From Phaeoceros laevis (Eukaryota; Anthocerotophyta; Anthocerotopsida; Notothyladales): a stretch of 64,000 nt of DNA. How positions within the stretch are numbered: position 1 is the first letter of the stretch; every line of letters begins with the position of its first letter. Shown here piece after piece: positions 31,096-45,310 of this stretch. The notes beneath the pieces were generated by a model that did not search any database, was not told the DNA's origin, and was given only the letters and a program-made list of their open reading frames with translations. Made by a program: the position numbers and the translations under genes. The stretch covers positions 62,001 to 126,000 of the forward strand of contig JBNGIQ010009433.1 of assembly GCA_049999765.1 (NCBI GenBank). The letters are read 5' to 3'.

Positions 31096-34000
31096 ATGGG
31101 GCCATGGATCGGGGACTCGCCGGATCCCGGCGCTGCTGCAGCGGAGAAGGCGATCTCTTTCATATCGAAGCGGCTGTCGGACGTGCAGAAGCATGCTGAT
31201 CGGGACATACAATTGATGAGGGACAGGGCGAAGTCCTTCAAGGATCTTGCTAGCACGTTCGACAGGGATTGGGAGAGTTTCAAGATTGCGGCCTTCCCCA
31301 GTGGACAAAACAAGATGTCTGAGAGGCTGCTGAAAAGGACCGCCGACAGCCAAGCACGAACTAGCCCTTCCTTCTCGTCCATGTCTCCACTAACAGCCAT
31401 TTCTTCCCAGGTAGAGGACTTGGAATTCTTCAAGAAACTGAAGCCCAGGTTGTCACAAATCAGGAAGTCCTATTCGGATCCGAATTTTTACAAGCGGCGA
31501 GATGAGGGTACTGGCCCAGGGAATTCGATTGTACCGTGGGTGGACAAACTGGACCCGAGACGCAATGATAGGACAGATTCTGCGAAGGATTGGGGTGGGC
31601 CCAGGATCCTATCTAGAAGGAAAGCGGTGCACAGGGATTGGCAGGGTCCCAAGGGCAAGAGAGGAACTAGGAAGGTCAAGTCTCCACAAGAAAATTGGGA
31701 GCCACTGAGACGCATGAAGGAGACCTTCAAAGACTCAGCTGGAAGTGCTAAATCTCCTTCTGAGCTTTTTGAGACTGTGAAGAAAAACCTGGTAATTCGA
31801 GTTCCTCCCACCACTCGAACACCACGACCACCAGCTTTCCTTTGCCGACCTGTTTTTGCTATTTAATTTTGTTGAGAGTTGCAGTACCGGTAGCCTAAGT
31901 GAAGGTTGTGATTTTGAGACTTTCATTGTCTTTTACGATGTGCAGAGGCTTTCTCTAGGCATTTCGGAGTCTGGTAAGGTCAGCTCCTCTTCTGCTTAGT
32001 CTCTCGCATACTGTTCACTTTGAGTTTGTTCGCTTGGAGTTGCCTTGTCGATTTCTAGCCTCTGACATAGTTGTCTTCAGGATGTAGCCCTGAATGATGT
32101 CGCTCCACTGGATGTCTCTGAGCTTCTCGAGAGCTTGGTTAGGCAGTCTGAACCGCTGTTGGATCAACTAGGAGTGAAGAAAGGTAAGATTCTCATCGCA
32201 AAGTAGTGTCTCTTATCTGATGGAAGCTTGTTCTTTGTGCTAATGTGTCAGAACTCTACTGTATTGATAGAAAGTTCTCGCTTGTGTGGCCTTTTAAATT
32301 ATTTGGATCTTCAGCATCTCATTATGGTGGCATCGTGCATTCTGCAGATGTTTCAGAGAAAGTGTGTGAAATTCTTCGCAGCTACAAGAAGAAAGACCAC
32401 CATAATCTGACAGCAGTGACAAAGGAGATTATACCAAAAGAGGCGGGGAAGGACTCGGATGACCTGGACTTAAGGATTGCTAGTGTGGTTCAAAGCACTG
32501 GTTACAGACACAAGGGTGGACTATGGGGAGGCCCAGGAGGTGGAGCAGCTGTGGATAATGATAAGCAAAATGTAGCAATTATCACGACTGCTAGTCTTCC
32601 TTGGATGACTGGCACAGCTGTCAACCCCCTTTTCCGGGCTGCATTTCTAGCAAAGAGTGGTAAGAAGAAAGTGACACTCCTGGTTCCTTGGCTTTGTAAG
32701 TCTGATCAGGAGCTGGTATATCCCAATCAAATGACCTTCGATTCTCCTGAAGAGCAGTCAACATATGTTCGGCATTGGGTGGAGGCAAGAGTTGGTTTTA
32801 AGGCAGATTTCAAGATTTCTTTCTATCCTGGCAAGGTGAATATTCTGTGTCGAGAAATGTCTGCTGAAGGGTTTTATTGTTTGCTCTTGAAGTAGATTTG
32901 GAGGTGGCTTTGACCAACTTTGGATGCTGAGGTCTGAGACTTTTTTGTTCTGTAGTTCTCAAGAGAGAAGCGAAGCATCCTAGCAGCTGGAGACATATCT
33001 CAGTTCATACCAGATGATGAAGCTCAAGTAGCAGTGCTGGAAGAGCCAGAGCATTTGACTTGGTATTACCATGGCAAACGCTGGACCGATAAGTTTCAAC
33101 ATGTAGTTGGTGTGGTACACACCAACTACCTTGAATATGTGAAAAGAGAGAAGAATGGTCCTCTACAAGCATTTTTTCTGGAACGAGTCAACAATTGGAT
33201 GGTTCGAATATATTGCCACAAGGTTTGTCGATCATTTGGTTTTGGAGTCCCCCAAGCCAGTAAAGGTGGCAGTTTCAATGGGGGATGCTGCATGTACGCT
33301 GCAAAAATAGGGGGTCTAAAAGGGGTGCATTGTTCTCATCCTAATACCTGGTATTTTGTGCAGGTCTTGCGCCTATCAGCTGCAACACAGATGCTTCCAA
33401 AGTCGTCGGTGTGTAATGTACATGGCGTAAGCCCAAAATTTTTGGACATTGGCAAAAGAATAGCCGCAGACAACGATGATGGCAAGAAGGCTTTCTGTAA
33501 GGGGGCCTATTTTTTGGGGAAGATGATCTGGGGGAAAGGTTACAGGGAGCTTGTCGATCTGATGGCGCAGAACAAGCAGGTTCTTAATGATGTGAATTTA
33601 GATGTTTATGGAACTGGTGAAGACTCTGCAGATGTCCAAGCTGCTGCAAACAAACTTGGCTTAGCAATGAACTTTTTTCCTGGGAGAGATCATGCTGACG
33701 ATAGTCTTCATGGGTAAGTACATTGGACTCTTTGTGAAGCTTGCATTATCTTGTGGAGGCATCGTCTTGGTTTCTGCTTATCATCGCCCTAACACTTTCT
33801 CTTGAATCGATTGGAGTCTTGGCAGCTACAAGGTCTTTATCAATCCAAGTATAAGTGATGTTGTCTGCACCACTACTGCTGAAGCGCTTGCCATGGGAAA
33901 GATAGTTGTATGTGCCGAACATCCTTCAAATGAGTTCTTCAGGAACTTCCCAAACTGCTACACTTACAGTACCCCCGAAGAGTTTGTAAGGAAAGTGAAG

Positions 34001-34363
34001 GAGGCGATGGATTCTGAACCTGTGCCCCTTTCACTTGAGCAACAGCACATGCTGTCATGGGAGGCAGCAACAGATCGGTTTATTGACAGTTCAGACATGG
34101 ATAGGTTTATACCAACGGCAACAAAGCGCAGTAACAGGTTAGGTGGGAAACAGAAGAAGACTATGACACTATCCATGTCCATGCCCAACCTTTCTGATGC
34201 AACGGACAGGGCACTTGCTTTTACCCACTTCTTTTTATCAGGAATAGAGGCTGCTCGATGGGCTGCTGGTGCTCTCCCTAATACAATGCATTTTGATGAG
34301 CAACAGTGTAAAGATTTGGGTCTTCCTCCACCACCTGTTGACAGACCGATGTATGGATGGTGA
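31096..34363 (+). CDS. DGD1: digalactosyldiacylglycerol synthase, DGD1 type
   Basis: Seven exons join in frame: 31096-31791, 31946-31978, 32081-32183, 32348-32835, 32956-33222, 33364-33713 and 33826-34363, for 824 residues. The enzyme transfers galactose from UDP-galactose to MGDG, making DGDG in the outer chloroplast envelope. The N-terminal extension (about 1-280) with D-I-Q-L-M-R-D-R-A is typical of DGD1 and absent from DGD2. The GT4 glycosyltransferase part shows [30 protein letters not shown] and A-E-A-L-A-M-G-K. The tail includes W-E-A-A-T-D-R-F and ends P-M-Y-G-W. The second exon is only 33 bases and needs the AAG|GTCAGC donor rather than the nearer GTAAGG to keep the frame. Confidence 0.95.
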
Positions 34364-35037
34364 GTCATCCTCAAGAGGGGTTTGTGCGTTGCTGGTCAGT
34401 CAGCAACGTTCAATTTTGCCAGACGAGTGCACCGTCGTCCACCGTGACAAAGTGGTAGATGGTAGAGCTTAAGGTCATGAGCTCATCTTGTACAGTATGG
34501 TTCAGTAGTTTATTCTTTTATGTAGTCAGATCTTGATACAGACGTCATGACGTCAAGAATCACCGCAGTGGAGATTGCGCTGAGGTGTAGTGTAGTGGGT
34601 GAGATCCTGTAAATTGTATGAGAAGGTTCATTTCAGTTTGTGAATCAGATGTGAATCCAGCAAGCCCTGGCCCAGAACTGGAGCTGGGAATAACCTCTTC
34701 AGAGAGTTTTCCTACTTTGCGTACCGGTGCACACGTCCAAACCCGAAATCGATGACTAACGGTCTATGTCGGCTGCTTGTTCTTCGACCACGGGTTGTCT
34801 ATCTCTCGAGGGTTCTGCAGGGCGCGACGTTTGAGGATGCTGCTGGTATTTGAGTACTATGGATCTGGTTTAACATTCAAACCACATGATAGGGACAAGC
34901 GACGCGAAGGAGGGGGAATGCCCACCGCCATTCAGACATGACGTGGGTAAGTGGGCTGCCTTCCTGTACAATGATGTTCGGACCAACCAACCAAAGAAGT
35001 ATTATGAATTCACAAGAAGCAGTCCTTTAATAAAACC
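34364..35037. other. convergent intergenic, DGD1 / DUF1218-A
   Basis: 3'-UTR of DGD1 and spacer. A 63-codon frame at 34886-35077 has no support. Confidence 0.4.
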
Positions 35038-35990
35038 TCAGAGTCGTGTCATCCCTACGTTATCACCGCCATTATAGGGTGCCCAGCCAAGCGATTTGTC
35101 GGCTTTCGTGATGAGGGTGTAGTACAGCACACTCAGGACCATGGTCAAGAATGAGAAAGCTGCACCTGCGTTGAAAACGCCTTGCCTTAGCTGCTTGCAA
35201 GTAATTTGCTCTGACCCTAGAACAAATGACCTGTTCGTGTGCACATTGTTCCTTGCTGAGGCAACTACCAAAAGGAGCTCCGCGAAAATAAAAGATAGCC
35301 TGCGCACGAGAGGACCACATGATGATTAACACATGCACGCTGATCGGTTGGAGATCCTGCCGATGAGAAAACTGTAGGTGGTACTAGGTGGTGCATCCAT
35401 GCTAACTCCCCTCTAAAAGCAAAAGATTCAAGACTACGGAAAACGAACATACACGCAGTAAGCAAAAGCCTGAAGTTGGCACTAACCAGGCCAGAGCGAA
35501 GAAAACAACTCCGAAAAACCGAGCAGCACCCGGTTTGTAGGGGCATCCACAGCAGAGGCACTTCGTCACACCCATGACAATGAGATGGCCGAGGAAGAGA
35601 AACACGATTGCACCGGCCCCGTAGCCTGACGCTTTATCACTTTTGTACTGGCAGGTGACAGTATCACCAATTATGCGATTGTCCTCCTCATCGCTTGAAG
35701 CCTGAATGCCGCATATGTCAGCTCCTCACATCTTACCCCAGGTACTACCAGAAGTTCTCAAAGACTGAACCCTCCCTCCAGAATACCAACCACAAGCAGA
35801 AAAAACAGCAGTGCAATTTAAAGCAGAAACAAAACAGCAGCTAGAGCATATCGATAGGAAACAGAGTCAAGGGACAGAAGAATTTCACCGTGCTTCTGTT
35901 TCTCTCCCCCCCTATTGCCAGTCCGAAGGCAATCAACTCCAACACAACCACTGCCAGAATAACGGTCCATGAAACGCTTCTCCCCTTCAT
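35038..35990 (-). CDS. DUF1218 four-helix membrane protein, copy A
   Basis: Three exons, 35990-35889, 35701-35487 and 35299-35038, encode 192 residues. The N-terminus (M-K-G-R-S-V-S-W-T-V-I-L-A-V-V-V) is a signal anchor. It is followed by an extracytoplasmic loop with a cysteine (T-V-T-C-Q-Y), a helix with L-G-H-L-I-V-M-G-V-T-K-C-L-C-C-G, a third helix and a last helix after C-K-Q-L-R-Q-G-V-F-N-A-G-A-A-F. These are the hallmarks of DUF1218 proteins (Arabidopsis VCC, MWL1/2), which sit in the endomembrane system or plasma membrane and affect vascular pattern and wall lignin; the function in a seed-free plant is unknown. Copy B follows upstream with the same exon phases. Confidence 0.9.
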
Positions 35991-37691
35991 GGCTGCCAAC
36001 AAACCCAGGTTCATCAGAGGTAATACCGAGTGGCTAAACCGACTTGAGAGCTACTCATTGGGAAATTTCAGAGCCACAATCCATAGCCACTTCCTTCAGC
36101 TCTCAGCTCGGAGAAGTAGACACTCAACAGCAGATACATGAAAGAAACCGCAGATCCGCAAGGTACAAACGGACTAGCAGCGGTGATGAAACCAATGAGG
36201 ACTAGTGTCATACAGTAGCTGAGAAGTGGCCGGTGCAATCCAGGCAAATTCTTCCACAACGGCGATCTCAGCTAGCAAGCATCAGTGAGGGGCAAAAGGA
36301 ATGAGCTTGAAACGCTGATGAAAGGACTAGAAGACACCTTCAGTGTGGAAGCCATGAAACCATACCTGAGGACCAGCTCCCGACCAACCAAGCTTCACAA
36401 CAGGGGCCTAACCTCCACGCTACCAGCAAACAATAGCTGATCCCTCCCTCTTCAAGCTCCAACGAGCTCTACCGGGCAATGGAGAATCAGCTCAAAAACG
36501 GCACAAAAGGCCCACTCTCACGCAATCTACAGACACGCGACTACGCTAATGGCAGCGCAGGTACTTCGCAAGCAAAGGTCATGCGCCGGGGCATGCCGAT
36601 CAGCCGCAAAGCCTTCAGATCAGCGGCAGTGCCTGTTGCTGCTGCTCCTCCTTGTGATGTGCTTGGAGGGGAAGGAGCGGAGATTATGCAGCACATTCCG
36701 GAACTGTCTGCACCTATTTATTAGTGTGCCTCGGCCAATTCATTTAATTCGTTTTTAGGCTGTCCATAGTGTGCTTCAGGCACACGAGTCGGCAGGGTAG
36801 TGCGGCCTTCCGGTCGCCCTCCTCCTGGTGGCCACTGCAGCCCGCGGGCCCACGCCACGCTAACGCTGAAGGCATGGCTCGCGCCAACGCGGACGAACGG
36901 ACGCCCGTCTTCGTTCTGGAAGGTACGGCTGAAAAGGTTCAAAGGCACCCCAATGCAGATCTATGGCTCTGGGCATCGACGGTTCGACATGCGGCGAGGG
37001 ATGGTATGCCTTTGGGAGCTTATTATTATTACCGGGATGGACGGGGCGAGGAAAGGCTAATAACGGTAACGGACGGCAGGTGGTGGGGCGCACCGACAGT
37101 CACTCATCGACGAACACTATTGAATGGCATTGATAAGTGGTTTACCAGGCCAGGAATTAACAGTCTTTGGCTACAGAGCAAAATGCGCATCTGGTGGCGT
37201 GAGGGGCCATCCGAGCGTATTTATTTATATGATGCATCATGCATATGTAAAAGTGAGCATACTTTAAAATACTGTAAAATTACATGTAGAGAGGCGGACA
37301 TAACAATCTCTTCTGTGACGTCACCACTGACCCTCGACAAGACACCTACTAACGTACTGTACACCAGGTAGTTTCACAACAAGAGGCACATGGGAAAGGG
37401 ACAGCGAGATTAGCCCAAAAATTGAGATCCCTTGCATCTCCGGAAGTCGAAAATGATGCCGCATCTAAAGTTAATAAAGTTCCTTCTACAGTCATACTCT
37501 GTGGAAAATAGGGATACCGTAGTTCCTTGAATGGCATCATGGAGGTCAGGGGACCGGCGGGACAAAAATAAAAGCAGCAAGCTGTCTGTCGGCTGTGAGC
37601 TGGACTGCTCCGGGGGCCACACCGAACGGCGGTACGGTTACGTCGGTGTAGCATGTAGCTGATGAGCTGATTACAGACGCTCATCCGCTCA
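35991..37691. other. spacer between the DUF1218 genes
   Basis: Promoter and 5'-UTR of copy A. A 200-codon plus-strand frame (36769-37371) has no ATG at its start (TTG or GTG type) and no recognisable domain, so it is not called. Confidence 0.35.
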
Positions 37692-38469
37692 TCACAGTGA
37701 GTAAGGGCTTGGCTGTGGATGCCCTGCCAAGTCAACCTGTTTAGGAAGGGAGGCTCGCATGTCGTCCAGGGTTCTCACAAACTGCAGGTAGTAGGTGATG
37801 CCCAGAATGCCGCTCAGTAATGCAAATGCTGCCCCTGCTGCGAACACTCCTCTTTGAATGTGCTCGCATCTGAGGGCAGTGGTCGGCTCTTTGGTTTTGG
37901 TGTGGACAGAGTTCCTGCTGGCTCCGGCAAGCAGGCAGGCTTCAGCTATGAACCAGCAAATCCTGCAACATCAAGTTTTCGAGGTTACTGACTTATCAAC
38001 TTTCAGTCTAATGGTAAGCACATTGCTGCAATGGGTGCATGGGCTTGTACCAGCAGAAAAGGAAGAAAACAACCAGGCACACCCGTGAAGTGCCAGGCTT
38101 GTGAGAGCCACCGCAGCAAAGGCAACGTGTGAGGCCCATGACCACCAGATGTGCCATGGCCAAAAACACAAAAGCAAAGCCGGCCAAGCCGGTAGACACA
38201 TTTGCCTTGTACTCGCAAAAGTACTGCATTCCATCGTAACTCACAGTTGCCTGTATAGAGAAAGCAAGCTTTCATTACGGTGCTTGGGGTAAAAAGCACC
38301 TTCAAGGCAGCTCCTTTCAAAGCCAAAGATGAAACTGAAGACGTAGAAAACTCACAGTGCTCATTTTCCGCTCAGCTCCGATGGATAGACCGAAAGCCAT
38401 TACGTAGAAGAAAAACGCAAGAACAGTTGCAGAGACGGAAACTTTGGCTTGCGATTCATTGTATCCCAT
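37692..38469 (-). CDS. DUF1218 four-helix membrane protein, copy B
   Basis: Three exons, 38469-38356, 38250-38051 and 37962-37692, encode 194 residues. The layout matches copy A exactly: introns after codon 38 (phase 0) and inside the TGG of the third helix (phase 2). Shared motifs are H-L-V-V-M-G-L-T-R-C-L-C-C-G-G, K-P-G, S-V-H-T-K and C-E-H-I-Q-R-G-V-F-A-A-G-A-A-F. Outside these motifs the sequences differ widely, so the duplication is old. The same membrane topology and endomembrane location are expected. Confidence 0.9.
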
Positions 38470-39724
38470 TGCTCCAAACCTTCAAAAAACAGTCGTGTCA
38501 AGACCAGAAGGATGACTATCAACCAGCCAAAACCGCACTTCTCCAAACAGTACTAGTGTGAGCTGAAGCAATTTTCGGAAGGTGTTTACCAAAGCTGCAC
38601 CAGTACTAGTGGCGGACAAGAGAGCAAGAAACAAGGTGTAATTCCAGAGCAAGAAGAGCTGAGCTAACAAGAAATCCTGTGAAAACGGAAGACAAAGCGA
38701 CAGCACTCAGCAACGTGGTCTGGAAGATATGGTCAACAGGACATTCGCGAAGCTCGAAGGACACAAGATGACCTTTGCGAAGCAGGGAAACAAGCGCAAA
38801 AGACCAGCCTGGAGCAGTCCTTAACACGATTGACAGCAAATGCGCAGTTCAGAACACTACTGTGTGGCAGGTAATTGCCGCAATTGAGGTCGCAGAGCCA
38901 AGTCCCAATCCCAATCGCTTGCTGCAATAGTAATGCTCGTACCTGAAAGCTCAGAACAATCCCGCAATGCACGAAAAGATTTGCGGAATTGGCACCGAAA
39001 GAAACAGGCGATTGAGACAGGATGCCGAAAGCTCGATTCTGGCTGCGAACGGTGAGCCAATGCTGAGGGGAATCAGGGAATGCGGGATGGAATGCAGGGA
39101 AGGCGGGAACGTTTGGGAAAGAATGATCAGTGGGACGGGGAAAGAAGCAGCAGGATCGTCCTTTTGGCGGCAGCCTCTATTAGTTACTGGTTTTATCGTA
39201 CGGGTTCTCTTGTCCTCGAAATGAGTCGCAGTTAATGTCCTTGGGTTCGCGAACCCTAAGGATTCAAACTTCCTCACTCTTGCCCTAGTTCTTACAGCCG
39301 GAGCTCCCGTTTACCGGTAACTGGAAACCGGACATGGCATTCAGGTGAGCAGGACAAATGATGCACCGTGGTGAAGATCGTTCTGAAGCACTCGAAGTGT
39401 CCGCAAAATGGAGAATTTTGCTACCTCGAATGAAAGCACATTGCACCATTCTCTTACAGATGTCCCGAAAATTCTGGTCACAACCGAGTAGTCAGCAGGC
39501 AGATACAGCTGCGTGTCAGCACCAGGGCGGGCATGCACTGTGAGTCTGTGAGGAGGCCTGCTTGGAGATGATGGCTAAGTCGTGGCCTCCAGGGCTCAAG
39601 CGCTATGCGTCTCCGGCAGCAGCGTCCAATTTTGAAGTGTTGCGTGTGCAGGAGGAGCTTTGTGCTCTACAATTGCCTGGAGAAGGAGAAGTAGGTGCGT
39701 CCTGTGAACGGAGAGGGAGGAGAC
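38470..39724. other. divergent spacer, DUF1218-B / cytochrome c
   Basis: Holds the promoters of both genes. The frames here are short and without motifs. Confidence 0.35.
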
Positions 39725-40105
39725 ATGCCCCATACTCGGGGGAGTTTCGTCGAGGCACCTCCTTGTGAGAAGGAGAAGGGGGAGCAGCTGTTCAAGGACA
39801 AGTGTGCCTCCTGCCACACCCTTGGCGCGGACGAAGGACACGGCAGCGGCCCTAATCTGCACGGGCTGTTTGGGAGGATATCCGGGACTGCTGAAGGCTA
39901 CCAATTTTCTCCTCCCATCAGAATCAAGAGACTGATCTGGGACGAAGAGGCTCTGTATCGGTTCCTCTTCGACCCCCAGAAGTTCATCCACCCCAGCCTC
40001 AGGATCCCGTGCACTAAGGTTCCGGATTCCAAGCAACGAGCTGACCTCGTCTGCTACCTCAGAGAAGCTGCTGGGGAATACAAGCTGGACAGACGTCCCT
40101 TGTAA
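39725..40105 (+). CDS. divergent cytochrome c lacking the methionine heme ligand
   Basis: One exon, 126 residues. The heme attachment motif C27-A-S-C30-H31 is intact, as are the class I landmarks G-P-N-L-H-G-L-F-G-R and G-T-A-E-G-Y, the W-D-E-E-A-L-Y-R-F helix and R-A-D-L-V-C-Y-L at the C-terminal helix. The N-terminal S-F-V-E-A-P-P matches the plant extension. In the loop that normally reads Y-I-P-G-T-K-M, this protein reads F-I-H-P-S-L-R-I, placing Ile94 where the axial Met80 should be. Electron transfer between complexes III and IV would be altered or lost. Lack of introns and extra C-terminal residues suggest a retrocopy or a specialised paralogue. Confidence 0.8.
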   Translation: MPHTRGSFVEAPPCEKEKGEQLFKDKCASCHTLGADEGHGSGPNLHGLFGRISGTAEGYQFSPPIRIKRLIWDEEALYRFLFDPQKFIHPSLRIPCTKVPDSKQRADLVCYLREAAGEYKLDRRPL

Positions 40106-43093
<2,988 letters not shown>

Positions 43094-44089
43094 GAGCAGC
43101 AACTACTGAAATGTTCTGGTTATGGTTCCGGTACTCATTCCGGTTCTGGTTGTGCCAAGCAGTTTCGTCTTTGGTGTTGGAGATCGGTTCGGTTGATTTG
43201 AACAAATAGAGCTGTTGAAACAAAGAGTGCAATCCGTGTCCTTCAGAATTTGGCGATAAGCGCAAAGCTTTTCAGCTTCCTCGGTTAGCAATCGCAAAGT
43301 TGTCTTGCTTGGTTGGCCAACAATTCTTGTCGTTAAACGAGACACGTGAGGCTTGTTCGTCGAAGTGGTCAGGTGGTTTTCCCAACCTGTACGAGTGGCG
43401 CCGTACACCAAGTCTGCTTTATGGTTCGGGGCAACACCCTAGAAGTAGACTAGTGACTGCGGTTCGGAACTTGAGCCAGCCGAGGTCCAGGTTGGGCCCG
43501 AACCGAGGATTCCCGAATTGCTAGTCGTCCGCCAAACCCTCCCAAATTTCCATCCGCGTGGTTCTTCTCCTTAAAGACCCAGATCCCGGAAGGAATTCGT
43601 CTGCCTCTGCGGATCGGTCGTTCAGTTTTTCTGCGGTTGCGTTCAGGGTTCCTGGATCTATAGCGCAGAAGAGTAAGTTCTTAGTTGTCTTGACCGCAAT
43701 GGCGTAGGTTTTCTTCTAAGCGGCTAGGATGTATCGTGCATCTGATCGTTTGAAGGATTGACCTCTTCATCATCCTGTAACGCACACTTACTGATGCTGT
43801 CCATGTGATGCAGCTCCGCTATTTGAAGGCTCGGCAGTGCGTCTTCTTTTCTAGATTGAGGGCGGACTCTTGGTCTGATTTTCTGAGGTGCGCATCCAAT
43901 ACGTGTTCTTTGTCGTACACCCTTCCTCCTCTGCAAGGGGCTCGGTAACTACTTTGCTCTTGAATATGGAGCACGGAGAGGCTGTGGCAGGCCGCATCGT
44001 GAGGCAGTGAGGTTTACTGATCTTCAAATTGTTTGCAGCCGCTTTCAGTTTTTCTGTTGCGTACTGGAGCTCCGAGGTTTGGAGAAGAC
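43094..44089. other. intergenic, MSI1 to PRA1
   Basis: 3'-UTR of MSI1, promoter of the PRA1 gene. No gene is seen. Confidence 0.4.
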
Positions 44090-44689
44090 ATGGCCGTGAC
44101 ACAAACGGCAACGGTGCAGTCGGGTAATTTGCAGGCCTCACCTGCCGCCCGTTTATTTTTGGCGAAGTTTGTGGAGGCAGCAAAATTTGCGCTCTCCCAA
44201 CGGCGACCCTGGACGGAGGTGGTAGATCGGAACGGGTTCGCAAGGCCAGAGTCCTTAAGCGAGGCCACCAGCAGGCTGAAGAAGAATGTCAACTACTTCA
44301 GGATCAACTACATCATAGTTCTGCTCTCTGTGGTTGCGCTGAGCCTGTTCTGGCATCTGGGATCTCTCATCGTTCTGGCTCTGCTGGTTGCCTCTTGGGT
44401 GTTCCTCTACTTTTTCCGGACGGAGCCTCTGGTTCTCTTCAACAGGACCTTCAGCGAGAGGGAGGTTCTCATTCTCCTCTCTGTGGCGTCCTTCCTCATT
44501 GTCTTCGTCACCAACGTCGGGTCTCTGCTCATCTGGGCAGCTCTTGCAGGTGCCCTTGTCATTGCAGTGCACGGTGCCCTCCGGGTGCCTGATGATCTGT
44601 TCTTGGATGATCAGGAAGCACCTGGTGGTTTCTTGTCTTTCCTGGGAACAGGAGCTCCTGTAGCACCCGTAGTAGTCAGTCATGTATGA
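44090..44689 (+). CDS. PRA1-family (prenylated Rab acceptor) protein
   Basis: One exon, 199 residues, the family length. It begins with a cytosolic stretch including R-R-P-W-T-E-V-V-D and R-L-K-K-N-V-N-Y-F-R-I-N-Y (the PRA1 signature). Two pairs of hydrophobic helices follow, separated by a loop ending with F-N-R-T-F-S-E-R-E, then H-G-A-L-R-V-P-D-D-L-F. PRA1 proteins lie in ER, Golgi and endosome membranes and help prenylated Rab GTPases to load or to leave GDI. Many plant PRA1 genes lack introns, as here. The start was chosen at M-A-V-T-Q. Confidence 0.93.
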   Translation: MAVTQTATVQSGNLQASPAARLFLAKFVEAAKFALSQRRPWTEVVDRNGFARPESLSEATSRLKKNVNYFRINYIIVLLSVVALSLFWHLGSLIVLALLVASWVFLYFFRTEPLVLFNRTFSEREVLILLSVASFLIVFVTNVGSLLIWAALAGALVIAVHGALRVPDDLFLDDQEAPGGFLSFLGTGAPVAPVVVSHV

Positions 44690-45310
44690 GGGAGGCATGA
44701 GCAGCTTGTTTCTGTCAGATTTGTTATTAGGCTACTGAAAACGTCACAACTCTACTAGGAAGTAGTATTCATTCTTTTGAGACTCTGGCAAGTGAGATAC
44801 AGCCTGAGATTCACAGCACAAACTATCTAAGGTGGGCTTGGTCTGTTGTGGCATCAAGCGAAGTATGATCACCGATTTCTAGCACGGTTTCACAAAATTT
44901 TCTCAACACACTAAACAACTGAAGCCACAACCTGCAATCACAAAAATCACACCGTCACAACGGCTTGCTGCGAGTTCAATTTTCACAGTCCAGAATTCAT
45001 TTCACATGAATGTCAACGACGGTGTTACCTTCAACGTAAACCCTAACCCTCAAGTGGGAAACATTTTGGCCTCGGGTCAACTGCAACGTCCATACGGCGG
45101 TAAATAGTAAAATGTAATGTGGGAAATGTAAGTCCCTCACTGGCGGGAGCCAAGTTGACACTGCAGGGTCCTCCTTCCGCCCTCGCCCCCCCCACGCCAT
45201 GCCCTCGTTCCCGCCGTAGCCACCCCTGCAGCCCTGGCTGGCAAGGCGAGGCGAGGAGAGGCGAATCAAGCGAAGCGAGGCGCGCATAGTGATCGCACAG
45301 AGGCAGCAGG
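44690..45310. other. intergenic, PRA1 to OTU
   Basis: Spacer holding the OTU promoter; a GGCGAGGC-like repetitive stretch lies near 45240-45290. No gene is seen. Confidence 0.4.

Noticed and set aside
32228-32410. Small frame within the DGD1 region
   Set aside because: It spans an intron and an exon of DGD1 in another frame.
36769-37371. 200-codon plus-strand frame between the DUF1218 genes
   Set aside because: No recognisable domain, non-ATG start, uneven composition; overlapping frames of similar length exist on both strands.
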